64,000 nucleotides of DNA from Bog-473 sp963719485 (GTDB lineage: Bacteria > Actinomycetota > Acidimicrobiia > Acidimicrobiales > RAAP-2): the NCBI GenBank assembly GCA_963719485.1, contig OY970387.1, positions 4,628,976-4,692,975 of the forward strand. Direction: 5' to 3'. The notes below the pieces were generated by a model that searched no databases, was not told where the DNA came from, and saw only the letters and a program-made list of their open reading frames with translations. This document shows, one piece after another, positions 41,079 through 50,314 of the stretch (the first letter of the stretch is position 1; the number at the start of each line of letters is the position of its first letter). The position numbers and the translations under genes were made by a program.

Positions 41079-43502
41079 CTACTGGGCGGTTTGCAAGAGA
41101 TCTCGCGGCTTGGATCGAGTCGCCACCAGCGCGGGAGCCACGGCGATGAGGTTGGCGCCCAGCAATACCCCGACGACCAGGAGACCGATGAGCCCGATCG
41201 GTACCACCGAGACGGGAACAGCACCGAGATTGTTTGCGAACTGGCGCCAGACGGCCTGACCGACCACGATCCCCAACGGGACACCGACGACGATGCCCGC
41301 CACCGCCAGTGTCGTCGCCTGCCACGCCACGGTCGAGGCAACCTGGCCGTTGACGAAGCCCACCACCTTGAGCAGCCCGACCTCGCGCCGTCGTCGCGCC
41401 ACGCTCACGACCAGCAGGTGGAGGAGCGTCGCCGCCCCGAACAGAGCCAAGATGGCGCCGAAGATGAGCGGGAAGTTGACCGCCTCGCCGAAGTTGATGA
41501 GCGAGGTCGGGGTGACCGCGAGCGTGGTGGACGACTGGTAGCTGTCGAAGTAGCGGTTGATCGCTGCCTGTCCCCGCGGGCCTGGCACGACACGGACCAG
41601 GACGCCGCCATTGGTCGACGCCGCCACCTCCGAGCGACAGGCCGCCCGCGTTGGGCCCGGAGCACACGCGGCGTCCTCGTATCCGGCCAGCGTGAACACC
41701 GCGCCGGTGCCCAGGCTCACGGCGTTGCCGAGCACGGGGAGCGACATCTGGCCGACCACCCGGAACGGCGCCGTTCGCGTGCCACCGGATGGCTGCGACA
41801 CCGCGACGTGGACCACCGAACCGAGCCGGGCGCCCACGGCATGCATCGTCGTCTGGCCGAGCCCGATCTCCCCGAGGGCGTCGGGCGAGTGCCCGGCCGC
41901 CGGGGACAGGAGGAGCTGGCCCCGGATGGCCGTTCCGGCGATGGCCCCGACCACCACGTTGTCGATCCTTATGGCGGGAAGGGCGATCCCCGCCGTGATG
42001 GCGTTCACGGCGCGGTCGTGCTCCAGGGTGTGCAACAGCGCGGGACCCGGCGTCCCTCCGCTGTTGGGGTTGGAGATGTTGAGCTGGAATGGATCCCCAT
42101 AGAGCTCGGGCGTCGTCGTGAGGTGGGAAAGGCTGGCTCCGAACACCGCCGTCCCACACAGCGCGATCACCGCCAGCACGGTTCCGAGCAGGGCACTGCC
42201 CACCGGCACACTCGCCCCGCCGCTTCTTCGCTCGATCGCGTTTCGCACGCCGAGCACCATGCTCGCCGGCGCCCCGATCGACCACAGATGACCCGCGACC
42301 CTGGAGGGCGTGGCAGCGGTCCGTTCGTCCGGCCGGGAGACACGCGCCGCCCGGACGGACGGCCAGGCGCCAAGCACGCTCACGATGACGACCGTGGCGA
42401 GCACCCCGAGCGTGAGAACCAACGCGTCGGCGGTGATCCCGGTCGAGCTCTCGGCGACGCGCGCCTCTCCGAGTGGGGCAATCGGGGAGAGGATGGTGGC
42501 AACCGCCACCGCGCCGACTGCACCGGCCAGCCCCACCACGAGGTTCCGCGCTGCGCCGAGCATGACCAGTTGCCGGCGTTCGAACCCCACGGCAACCAAG
42601 GTCGGGAAATCCGTGCTCTCGGTGATGCTCTGACGGCCCAGCGCCTGACCGACGACGACCAGGCCGACGAGTGCGGCCAGCCCGGCCAGGAGCCACCATC
42701 CGACGGCCTGGGGATGGATTGATGTCTCGACCGATGCGACCTGGGCATCCTCATTCGCCGTGAAGGCTGTCCTCCCAAGAGCGGCGACGGCAGCGTCGAA
42801 GCGGGGGAGGTCGGCGGCGCCATTGCGGAGGCGGACGAAGTACACGTACCCCGTCGCCGTCCGAGGAAGCACGGAGCGGGCGAAGGCCTGGGTCGCGTAG
42901 ATGCTGTACGAGGGGGTGCCCCCGGAAGGAAAATCGAACTCGGTGGCTTCGAACCCCACCACCCGCAGGGGGACCGTCGGGCCGGTGGGTTTGGGTTGAG
43001 CTCCGGTCGCGGTGTTGTACGCCGACGACTGTGACGGGGCGTAGAAGGGGACATGGAAGACGGTCCCGAGGCGAACTCCCTCGTCTTGTTGCAGGGTGTA
43101 CGAGGCCAAGACTTCGTACGGGTTCGATGGTTCGGGCAAGCGGCCCGATACGAGATTGAAGGCGGGCTTTCCCTTGGCTGGGAGAACGAGCAAGCCGAAG
43201 TACGAGGGGTTGAGCGGGTGCGTGCAGGCACAGATGGGCTCACCGTTGTCGGGACCGAACGCGGCGGTGACCGTACTGACTCCTGGGAGGCGGGCGATCT
43301 CGGGTGCGGGCTGAGTGGCGTAGATCTCGGCATCGAAGCCGTGAGCAGCGACGAAGGCCGGGAAGGCGGATTCCGCGCGCCGACCGGCGGCCGCCGCGGC
43401 CATGATCACCCCACCCACGATGCTGATGAGGAACGCGATGGCGAGCCAGGAGCGCCATCGGTGGCGCAATTGTGCGAGGAAGACCATCCCGACGGACCGC
43501 AA
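41079..43502 (-). CDS. FtsX/MacB-like ABC transporter permease
   Basis: An 807-residue permease with an N-terminal transmembrane helix, a large extracytoplasmic domain (about 45-250), a bundle of helices near 255-400, a second extracytoplasmic domain and the final three-helix FtsX core (NFPLIFGAILALFGAATLLHLLVVSVARRRREVGLLKVVGF). That RRREVGLLKV coupling loop is characteristic. The TTG at 43502 with GAGGAG upstream is chosen; an ATG five codons later is possible. No ATPase gene lies next to it, which is unusual for this class. Confidence 0.85.
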   Translation of the reverse strand: MRSVGMVFLAQLRHRWRSWLAIAFLISIVGGVIMAAAAAGRRAESAFPAFVAAHGFDAEIYATQPAPEIARLPGVSTVTAAFGPDNGEPICACTHPLNPSYFGLLVLPAKGKPAFNLVSGRLPEPSNPYEVLASYTLQQDEGVRLGTVFHVPFYAPSQSSAYNTATGAQPKPTGPTVPLRVVGFEATEFDFPSGGTPSYSIYATQAFARSVLPRTATGYVYFVRLRNGAADLPRFDAAVAALGRTAFTANEDAQVASVETSIHPQAVGWWLLAGLAALVGLVVVGQALGRQSITESTDFPTLVAVGFERRQLVMLGAARNLVVGLAGAVGAVAVATILSPIAPLGEARVAESSTGITADALVLTLGVLATVVIVSVLGAWPSVRAARVSRPDERTAATPSRVAGHLWSIGAPASMVLGVRNAIERRSGGASVPVGSALLGTVLAVIALCGTAVFGASLSHLTTTPELYGDPFQLNISNPNSGGTPGPALLHTLEHDRAVNAITAGIALPAIRIDNVVVGAIAGTAIRGQLLLSPAAGHSPDALGEIGLGQTTMHAVGARLGSVVHVAVSQPSGGTRTAPFRVVGQMSLPVLGNAVSLGTGAVFTLAGYEDAACAPGPTRAACRSEVAASTNGGVLVRVVPGPRGQAAINRYFDSYQSSTTLAVTPTSLINFGEAVNFPLIFGAILALFGAATLLHLLVVSVARRRREVGLLKVVGFVNGQVASTVAWQATTLAVAGIVVGVPLGIVVGQAVWRQFANNLGAVPVSVVPIGLIGLLVVGVLLGANLIAVAPALVATRSKPRDLLQTAQ

Positions 43503-43640
43503 GTACTGCCCTCCTCGCCCTCAGCCTTGGGTCTCAGCGTCGCAGGTCGAAGGCGGGTCGCCAAGGTTGCTAGCCCGCGGCACCCTGTCGTGCTGGCACC
43601 ACATCAGGGCAGGGAGGGGAACGGCTCCCAATGTCCCAGC

Positions 43641-44426
43641 TCACAGCGGCGTGACGTAGGCCCCCGAGATCCCACCGTCGACGAGGAAGGTCGACGCGGT
43701 CATGAAGGACGAGTCGTCGGAGGCCAGGAAGGCCGCAGCGGCGGCGATCTCCGTGGCCTCGCCGAAGCGCCCCATCGGGATGTGCACCAGGCGCCGGGCG
43801 GCCCGTTCGGGATCGGCGGCGAAGAGCTCCTGCAGCAGCGGCGTGTTCACCGGTCCCGGGCACAGCGCGTTGACCCGCACACCCTGGCGGGCAAACTGCA
43901 CGCCGAGCTCGCGCGACATGGCCAGCACACCACCCTTGGAGGCCGTGTAGCTGACCTGGCTCGTCGCCGCGCCCATCACCGCCACGAACGAGGCGGTGTT
44001 GATGATCGACCCCTTGCCCCGGGCCAACAGGTGGGGCAGGGCGTGCTTGCAGCACAGGTAGACCGACGTGAGGTTGACCCGCTGCACGCGCTCCCAGGCG
44101 TCGATACCGGTCTCGAGGATGGAGTCGTCGTCGGGCGGGCTGATGCCGGCGTTGTTGCAGCAGACGTCGATCCCGCCGTAGTGGCCGGCCACCACGGCGT
44201 AGAGGGCTTCCACCTCGTCGGAGGACGTGACGTCGGTCCGCACGAACATGCCACCCACCGCGGCGGCCACCGCGCCCCCGGCGTCCTCGTCGAGATCCAC
44301 CACCGCCACCGACGCGCCCTCGCTGGCGAAGCGCTCGCACATCGCCCTTCCGATGCCGCTGGCGCCGCCGGTCACCACCGCCACCCGCCCCGCGAGGCGG
44401 TGGGCGTACGGGATCGTGTCGCTCAT
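43641..44426 (-). CDS. Short-chain dehydrogenase/reductase (SDR)
   Basis: A 261-residue classical SDR: TGGASGIGRAM (cofactor loop), DVTSSD (adenine contact), NNAG, Ser in INTASF, Tyr-Lys in SYTASKGG and the C-terminal FLVDGGISGAYV. Asp at the end of beta-2 (VVDLDED) favours NAD over NADP. It starts 7 bp after the aldehyde dehydrogenase gene, on the same strand, so an alcohol to aldehyde to acid route is plausible. Confidence 0.9.
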   Translation of the reverse strand: MSDTIPYAHRLAGRVAVVTGGASGIGRAMCERFASEGASVAVVDLDEDAGGAVAAAVGGMFVRTDVTSSDEVEALYAVVAGHYGGIDVCCNNAGISPPDDDSILETGIDAWERVQRVNLTSVYLCCKHALPHLLARGKGSIINTASFVAVMGAATSQVSYTASKGGVLAMSRELGVQFARQGVRVNALCPGPVNTPLLQELFAADPERAARRLVHIPMGRFGEATEIAAAAAFLASDDSSFMTASTFLVDGGISGAYVTPL

Positions 44427-44433
44427 GTCTCTC

Positions 44434-45786
44434 CTATTCCGAGCTGATGAAGACGTTCTTCACGTCGCTGAACGCATCGAGCGCGTCGGGACCGAGCTCG
44501 CGCCCGATGCCCGATTGCTTCACGCCGCCGAACGGCGTCCAGTAGCGCACCGACGAGTGCGAGTTCACCGACAGCGTCCCCGTGTCGACGGCGCGGGCCA
44601 CCCGCAACGCCCGCCCGACGTCGCGCGTCCAGAACGAGCCCGAGAGCCCGTAGGGGGTGTCGTTGGCCAGCCGGACGGCGTCGGCCTCGTCCTCGAAGGG
44701 GATGACGACGACCACGGGACCGAAGATCTCCTCGGTGGCCGCCCGCGCGCCAGGCTCCACGGGCGCCAGCACGGTCGGGGCGAACCAGTTCCCGGGGCCG
44801 TCGGGGCTCGTTCCCCGCAGCGCCACCGGGGCGTCCTCGGGGACGAACGACGCCACGCTGGCCAGGTGGGCCTCCGAGATGAGCGGGCCCATCTCCGTCG
44901 ACTCGAGCGTCGGGTCGCCCACCACGACGCCGGCGATCGCGGGCTCGAGCAGCGCCATGAAACGCTCGTACACGCTGCGCTCCACCAGAATGCGGGAGCG
45001 GGCGCAGCAGTCCTGGCCCGCGTTGTCGAACACGCCGTAGGGCGCCCGGCCCGCAGCCAGCTCGAGGTCGGCATCGGCGAAGACGATGTTGGCGCTCTTG
45101 CCGCCGAGCTCGAGCGTGACCCGCTTGATCTGCTGGGCGCAGCCCGCCATGACGGATCGCCCCACCTCGGTCGAGCCGGTGAAGCACACCTTGCGCACGG
45201 CGGGGTGGGTGACGAAGCGCTCCCCCACCACGCTGCCCTTGCCGGGCAGAATCTGCAGCACGTCCTCGGGCAGCCCCGCCTCGAGGGCGAGCTCGCCGAT
45301 GCGCAGCGCGCTGAGCGGGGTCAGCTCGGCCGGCTTGAGGACGACGGTGTTGCCGGCGGCCAGGGCCGGGGCGAAGCCCCAGCCGGCAATGGCCATCGGG
45401 AAGTTCCAGGGGACGATGATGCCCACGACCCCCAGCGGCTCGTAGAACGTGACGTCGAGGCCCCCGGACACGGGGATCTGCCGGCCGCTCTGGCGCTCCG
45501 GCGCCCCGGCGTAGAACTCGAGCACGTCTCGCACGTTGCCCGCCTCCCAGCGCGCATTGCCGATGACGTGGCCGGCGTTGGCCACCTCGAGCGCCGCCAG
45601 CTCCTCGCGGTGCGCGTCCACGGCGGCGGCGAAGCGCCGCAGCAGGCGGGCCCGGTCACCCGGGGCCACGGTGCGCCAGGGTCCGAAGGCGGCGGCGGCG
45701 CGCTCGATGGCGGCGTCGGTCTCCGCCGCGGTCAACCCCTGGACTTTTCTGATGACCTCGCCGGTGGCGGGGTTGCGGACGTCCAC
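44434..45786 (-). CDS. Aldehyde dehydrogenase
   Basis: A 450-residue ALDH. PWNFPMAIAGW, the LELGGKSANIVF Glu, and NAGQDCCARSR with the catalytic Cys are intact, as is FGPVVVVIPF. The GTG at 45786 gives RNPATGEVI at the N terminus; this is slightly shorter than the usual 480-500, and an in-frame upstream extension would overlap the divergent ligase gene. It converts aldehydes to acids with NAD(P). Confidence 0.9.
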   Translation of the reverse strand: MDVRNPATGEVIRKVQGLTAAETDAAIERAAAAFGPWRTVAPGDRARLLRRFAAAVDAHREELAALEVANAGHVIGNARWEAGNVRDVLEFYAGAPERQSGRQIPVSGGLDVTFYEPLGVVGIIVPWNFPMAIAGWGFAPALAAGNTVVLKPAELTPLSALRIGELALEAGLPEDVLQILPGKGSVVGERFVTHPAVRKVCFTGSTEVGRSVMAGCAQQIKRVTLELGGKSANIVFADADLELAAGRAPYGVFDNAGQDCCARSRILVERSVYERFMALLEPAIAGVVVGDPTLESTEMGPLISEAHLASVASFVPEDAPVALRGTSPDGPGNWFAPTVLAPVEPGARAATEEIFGPVVVVIPFEDEADAVRLANDTPYGLSGSFWTRDVGRALRVARAVDTGTLSVNSHSSVRYWTPFGGVKQSGIGRELGPDALDAFSDVKNVFISSE

Positions 45787-45871
45787 GACGGCATCTTTGC
45801 CGATGGCGGGCCGACTCCCCCAACCCGCCTCAATGCCGAGAGCACGGGGCCTGCCGGTACAGTGCGGGACC

Positions 45872-47548
45872 GTGCCCCAGACCCCCGCCGCCGAATCGAC
45901 CGTGCAGTTCAACCTGGCGAAGGCCTTCGACACGCTCGTCGAGACCCTGTCGGACCGGGAATGCGTCGTGTGGCGGGACCGCCGCCTGACGTACGGCGAC
46001 CTCTCCGAGCGCTCGCGCCGCCTCGCCTCGTACCTGCACGGCCGGGGCCTCGGCCTGCAGCGCGAGCGCGCAGAGCTGCAGGGCTGGGAGTCGGGCCAGG
46101 ACCACCTCGCCCTGGCGCTGTACAACGGCAACGAGTACCTCGAGGGGATGCTGGGCTCGTACCGGGCTCGCGTCGCGCCGTTCAACGTCAACTACCGCTA
46201 CGTGGGCGAGGAGCTGCAGTACCTGCTCAACGACGCCCGGCCCCGCGGGATGATCCTGCACTCCTCCCTCGCCCCGACGCTGGCCGAGGTGCTGCCCACC
46301 TTGGACTCGCCCCCCGAGTTGCTGCTCCAGGTCGAGGACGAATCGGGCCACCCCCTCCTCCCCGGGGCCGAGTGGTACGAGGAGGCCCTGGCCAAGGCCT
46401 CCCCCGAGGGTGCGCCGGTCGAGCCGTCCCCAGACGACCTCTACATCCTCTACACGGGGGGCACCACGGGCATGCCCAAGGGCGTGCTGTGGCGCCAGCA
46501 CGACATCTTCATGGCCGCCATGGGCGGGAGGCAGGTGGGCTCGTGGAAGATCGTCACCAGCTACGAGGGCCTGACCGAGCGGCTGGCCGAGAGCTACCCG
46601 GTGCGCCTGATGATCCTGCCGCCGCTGATGCACGGCGCGGCCCAGTGGGCCTGCTTCATGCTCATGGCCCAGGGGGCGACGCTCATCTTCCCCGACGAGA
46701 CCCGCCGGGTGGATCCGGATGACGTGTGGAGTGTGGTCGAGCGTGAGAAGGCCAACTCCATGACCATCGTGGGTGACGCCGTGCTGCGCCCGCTCCTGGT
46801 GCAGCTGGACAAGAAGTCCTATGACCTCTCCTCGTTCTTCGCCGTCGGCAACGGTGGCGCGCCGCTGACGCCCGCCGTGCGGGCCATGGCGGTCGAGCGC
46901 ATCCCCAACCTCGTCATCTCCGACTCCGCGGGGTCGTCCGAGACGGGGGCGCAGATGCACGTGACGTCCATGGACGACGTCGCCGTGGGGTCCTTCCTGC
47001 CCGGGCCGGGCACCCTGGTCGTCGACGAGACGTTGTCGCGGGTGTTGGAGCCGGGCCACGAGGGCAACGGCTGGCTGGCGCAGAAGGGGAACGTGCCGCT
47101 GGGCTACCTGGGCGATCCGGAGAAGACGGCACGCACCTTCCCCGTGATCGACGGGGTCCGCTACTCAATCCCCGGGGACCGGGCCCTGCATCGGGCCGAC
47201 GGGCAGATCGAGCTGCTGGGCCGGGACTCGGTGACGGTCAACTCGGGCGGCGAGAAGATCTTCGTGGAAGAGGTGGAACGGGCCATCGCCGGGCACCCCT
47301 CGGTGGCCGACGTCGTGGTGGCGGGGCGACCCTCGGAGCGCTGGGGCCAGGAGGTGGTGGCCGTCGTGCAGCTGGCCGAGGGGCAGACGGCGGATGGCGC
47401 GTCCGTGGTGGAGCACGCCTCGGCCCACATTGCTCGCTACAAACTGCCCAAGGAAGTGGTGTTCGTGGACCAGATCCAGCGCTCGCCCTCGGGCAAGGCG
47501 GACTACCGCTGGGCGGCCGAGACGGCCGTGACGGCGTCGGGGGCCTAG
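45872..47548 (+). CDS. Acyl-CoA synthetase, FadD19/FadD17-like
   Basis: A 558-residue ANL ligase. LYTGGTTGMPKGVLW (P-loop), LPPLMHGAAQW, NLVISDSAGSSETGAQ, and GRDSVTVNSGGEKIFVEEVE plus SPSGKADYRW with the catalytic Lys are present. The GGTTG variant and the APFNVNYRYVGEEL segment resemble mycobacterial FadD19/FadD17-type enzymes acting on steroid side-chain acids; that is inference. The GTG at 45872 is 85 bp from the divergent aldehyde dehydrogenase. Confidence 0.9.
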   Translation: MPQTPAAESTVQFNLAKAFDTLVETLSDRECVVWRDRRLTYGDLSERSRRLASYLHGRGLGLQRERAELQGWESGQDHLALALYNGNEYLEGMLGSYRARVAPFNVNYRYVGEELQYLLNDARPRGMILHSSLAPTLAEVLPTLDSPPELLLQVEDESGHPLLPGAEWYEEALAKASPEGAPVEPSPDDLYILYTGGTTGMPKGVLWRQHDIFMAAMGGRQVGSWKIVTSYEGLTERLAESYPVRLMILPPLMHGAAQWACFMLMAQGATLIFPDETRRVDPDDVWSVVEREKANSMTIVGDAVLRPLLVQLDKKSYDLSSFFAVGNGGAPLTPAVRAMAVERIPNLVISDSAGSSETGAQMHVTSMDDVAVGSFLPGPGTLVVDETLSRVLEPGHEGNGWLAQKGNVPLGYLGDPEKTARTFPVIDGVRYSIPGDRALHRADGQIELLGRDSVTVNSGGEKIFVEEVERAIAGHPSVADVVVAGRPSERWGQEVVAVVQLAEGQTADGASVVEHASAHIARYKLPKEVVFVDQIQRSPSGKADYRWAAETAVTASGA

Positions 47549-47601
47549 CCACGGCCACGGCGCCATCGCCCGCCGGGCCGACGATCGCGACGCCACGGCT
47601 G

Positions 47602-48135
47602 GTGCTGCGACCGTTCACCGACGTGGACCGGGCACCGTTCTTCGCGCTGAACACCCATCCCCTCGTGGTCGAGTCGCTGGGCTCGTCGCCCACGAGAGCC
47701 GAGAGCGACCGCGTCGTCGACCACATCAACGAGGAGATGGAGCGCGAGGGCTGGGGGCTGTGGGCGGTCGAGCTGTCCGGCGGCGCGCCGTTCGTGGGCA
47801 TGGTGGGGCTGCACCGGGTGGGCCCGGCGCTGCCGTGCGCGCCGGCGGTCGAGATCGGCTGGCGGGTGCATCCCGATCACTGGGGCCAGGGCTACGCCAG
47901 CGAGGCGGCCCGGGCCTCGCTGCGATTCGGCTTCGAGGAGGGCGGCTTGGACGGGATCGTCGCCTTCACCACGACGGTCAACACCCGCTCGCAGGCGGTC
48001 ATGGAGAGGATCGGTATGGTGCGCGACACCGAAGGCGACTTCGACCACCCGAGCCTGCCCGAGGACAGTCCCCTGCGGCGCCACGTGCTCTACCGGGTCA
48101 CGGCGTCACAGTTCGCCTCTAGCGTGACGCCATGA
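47602..48135 (+). CDS. GNAT (RimJ-type) N-acetyltransferase; start uncertain
   Basis: A protein of at least 177 residues with EIGWRVHPDHWGQGYASEAARA (acetyl-CoA loop) and VNTRSQAVMERIGM, typical of ribosomal-protein-type acetyltransferases. The GTG at 47602 cuts through the first strand: in-frame codons just before it read TPRL, the usual family N terminus, but no ATG, GTG or TTG precedes. An ATC at 47584 is the only near-start codon, and the fadD stop lies at 47546-47548. Its 3' end overlaps tag by 4 bp. Confidence 0.8.
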   Translation: MLRPFTDVDRAPFFALNTHPLVVESLGSSPTRAESDRVVDHINEEMEREGWGLWAVELSGGAPFVGMVGLHRVGPALPCAPAVEIGWRVHPDHWGQGYASEAARASLRFGFEEGGLDGIVAFTTTVNTRSQAVMERIGMVRDTEGDFDHPSLPEDSPLRRHVLYRVTASQFASSVTP

Positions 48136-48749
48136 GCAAGAGCGACGCGCTGACGCGCTGCGAGTGGGCCGGGAGCGATCCCGAGATGGTGGCGTACCAC
48201 GACACCGAGTGGGGCGTGCCCGTGCACGATGACCCCACCCACTTCGAGTTCATCGTGCTCGAGGGTGCGCAGGCGGGGCTGAGCTGGTCGACCATCCTCA
48301 AACGTCGCGCCGGCTACCGGAAGGCCTTCGTCGGCTTCGAACCCGCCAAGGTGGCGCGTTTCACGCCGGCCCGGGTGGAGAAGCTGCTGGGCGATCCCGG
48401 CATCATCCGCAACCGGGCCAAGGTCGAGTCTGCCGTGCGCAACGCCCGCGCCTTTCTGAAGGTGCAGGAGGAGTTCGGCTCCTTCGACGCCTACGTCTGG
48501 GGCTTCGTCGGTGGCCGGCCGCTGGTCAACAAGTGGCGCCGCATGGGGCAGCTCCCGGCCGCCACAGCGGAGTCGGAGGCGCTCAGCGCCGACCTGCGCC
48601 GGCGCGGTTTCGGTTTCGTCGGACCAACCATCTGCTACGCCCACCTGCAGGCGGCGGGGCTTGTCAACGACCACGTGGTCGGCTGCTTCCGCTACGCGGA
48701 GCTCACAGGCGGCGGCGCATCAGGACGCGGGCGCCGAAGCGGGACATGA
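48132..48749 (+). CDS. tag: DNA-3-methyladenine glycosylase I
   Basis: A 205-residue base-excision enzyme. RCEWA, YHDTEWGVPVHDD, FEFIVLEGAQAGLSWSTIL and the C-terminal HLQAAGLVNDHVVGCFRY (His and Cys zinc ligands, together with the N-terminal Cys and His) match TAG closely. It removes 3-methyladenine from alkylated DNA. The ATG overlaps the acetyltransferase stop (ATGA). Its last 47 bases overlap the convergent acetyltransferase gene. Confidence 0.95.
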   Translation: MSKSDALTRCEWAGSDPEMVAYHDTEWGVPVHDDPTHFEFIVLEGAQAGLSWSTILKRRAGYRKAFVGFEPAKVARFTPARVEKLLGDPGIIRNRAKVESAVRNARAFLKVQEEFGSFDAYVWGFVGGRPLVNKWRRMGQLPAATAESEALSADLRRRGFGFVGPTICYAHLQAAGLVNDHVVGCFRYAELTGGGASGRGRRSGT

Positions 48750-49212
48750 CGGGCTCCTCGGGCGGAAGTCCGCGGGCGGCCATGAACTCGTCGACGGGGC
48801 CCACCTCGACGAAGCCCTCCGAGGCGTAGAACGGCCCGTTCCACGGCACGTCGCGGTAGGTGGCGAGGGTGAGCTCGGCATAGCCGTGGGCGGCGGCCCA
48901 GTCGCACCCGGCACGGAGGAGCGCCCGACCCAGGCCACGGCCGGCGTGGTCGGGATGGACGGAAAGCTGCTCGAGATGGGCGCCGGTGGCGCCGCCCTCG
49001 ACCCCGGGCAGTGCGTCGATGCGGCACAATCCGACCGGCGGATCGCCCGCCACCAGCACGACGAGCGCGCCGGCGAAGTCCTCCACGGCCCCTGGGCCGG
49101 GCAGGGGCCCGATTCCGAGAGGCTCGAACACGGTGTCGGCCGCCGCCTCGAGTTCAGGCAGCAGCGCCAGCTCGTCGGGGCGGACCGGTCGGGCGGGCGG
49201 GATGGCGTCCAC
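48703..49212 (-). CDS. GNAT family N-acetyltransferase
   Basis: A 169-residue acetyltransferase with LEQLSVHPDHAGRGLGRALLRAG (motif A) and the GPFYASEGFVEVGP motif B. The GTG at 49212 is chosen: the product then begins a few residues before the first helix, and an upstream extension would run over the divergent quinone oxidoreductase gene (24 bp away). Substrate unknown. It overlaps the 3' end of tag. Confidence 0.82.
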   Translation of the reverse strand: MDAIPPARPVRPDELALLPELEAAADTVFEPLGIGPLPGPGAVEDFAGALVVLVAGDPPVGLCRIDALPGVEGGATGAHLEQLSVHPDHAGRGLGRALLRAGCDWAAAHGYAELTLATYRDVPWNGPFYASEGFVEVGPVDEFMAARGLPPEEPVMSRFGARVLMRRRL

Positions 49213-49236
49213 CGGTCGACGGTAGCGTCTCGACCC

Positions 49237-50211
49237 GTGCGCGCCGCCGTCTGCAATGAGCTCGGCCCGCCCTCCGTGCTCCGGGTGGAGGAGCGGCCCG
49301 ACCCCGAACCTGGCCCGGGTGAGGTCGCCGTCGCCGTCGAGGCGGCGGGTGTGAACTACGTGGACGGCCTCTTCGTGGCCGGGCAGTACCAGATGAAGCC
49401 CTCGCTCCCCTTCGTGCCCGGCAGCGAGGTGGCCGGGCACGTCGTGGCGGTCGGGTCGGGTGTGCGGGGAGTGGCCATCGGCGACCGCGTGCTGGCCTCG
49501 GTGGGCCTGGGCGGCTTCGCCAGCCGCGTCGTGGTGCCCGCCGCGTCGGCCGTCGCGCTGCCCGCGGGCATGGACGCGCCCCGGGCGGCCACGTTCACCC
49601 AGAGCTACAGCACGTGCCTGTTCGCCCTGCGCGACCGCGCGCATGCCGCGCCCGGCGAGACGGTGCTCGTCCTCGGCGCCGGCGGCGGTGTCGGTCTGGC
49701 CGCCATCGGCGTGGCCCGGGCGCTGAGCTGCCGGGTGCTGGGCGTCGCATCGAGCGCGGACAAGCGGGACGCTGCACTCGCAGCGGGCGCGGAAGCGGTG
49801 CTCGACCCCGGGGCCGAGCCACTCAAGGAGGCGGTGCGGGCCTGGGCGGGAGGCAGCGGCGTCGACCTCGTCGTGGACCCCGTCGGCGGCGCACTGGCCG
49901 AGCCGTCACTACGCGCCCTGGGCGACCGCGGCCGCTACCTGGTCATCGGCTTCGCGTCGGGCGACATCCCGTCGGTGCCGCTCAACCAGGTCCTGTTGCG
50001 CAACCGCTCGGTCATCGGCATCGACTGGGGCATCTGGGCCATGACCCATCCGGCCGAGCAGCGCGCCCTGCTCGACGACCTGCTCGCCATGGTCGCGGCG
50101 GGGACGCTCGACCCGGTCCGGCCGGCCGAGTACGCGCTCGACGACGTGTCGGCAGCGCTCGAGGACCTGCTGGGCCGGCGCGCCGTCGGCAAGATCGCGC
50201 TGGTGCCCTAG
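49237..50211 (+). CDS. Quinone oxidoreductase-like medium-chain dehydrogenase
   Basis: A 324-residue zinc-free MDR protein: GPGEVAVAVEAAGVNYVDGLFVAGQY at the start, VLGAGGGVGLAAIGVA (NADPH loop) and FASGDIP. No zinc-binding Cys cluster is present, matching the NADPH:quinone oxidoreductase/crotonyl-CoA reductase-like group. The GTG at 49237 is the start. It probably reduces quinones or enones. Confidence 0.9.
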   Translation: MRAAVCNELGPPSVLRVEERPDPEPGPGEVAVAVEAAGVNYVDGLFVAGQYQMKPSLPFVPGSEVAGHVVAVGSGVRGVAIGDRVLASVGLGGFASRVVVPAASAVALPAGMDAPRAATFTQSYSTCLFALRDRAHAAPGETVLVLGAGGGVGLAAIGVARALSCRVLGVASSADKRDAALAAGAEAVLDPGAEPLKEAVRAWAGGSGVDLVVDPVGGALAEPSLRALGDRGRYLVIGFASGDIPSVPLNQVLLRNRSVIGIDWGIWAMTHPAEQRALLDDLLAMVAAGTLDPVRPAEYALDDVSAALEDLLGRRAVGKIALVP

Positions 50212-50314
50212 ACACGTGCTCGGCCACAGGCTCGATGACTTTTGTGAGCGCGCAAACGGGGCAGTCGGAGCGACTCAACGACTCGACACCACTCGACCAA
50301 AGGAGCCGTCCGAC

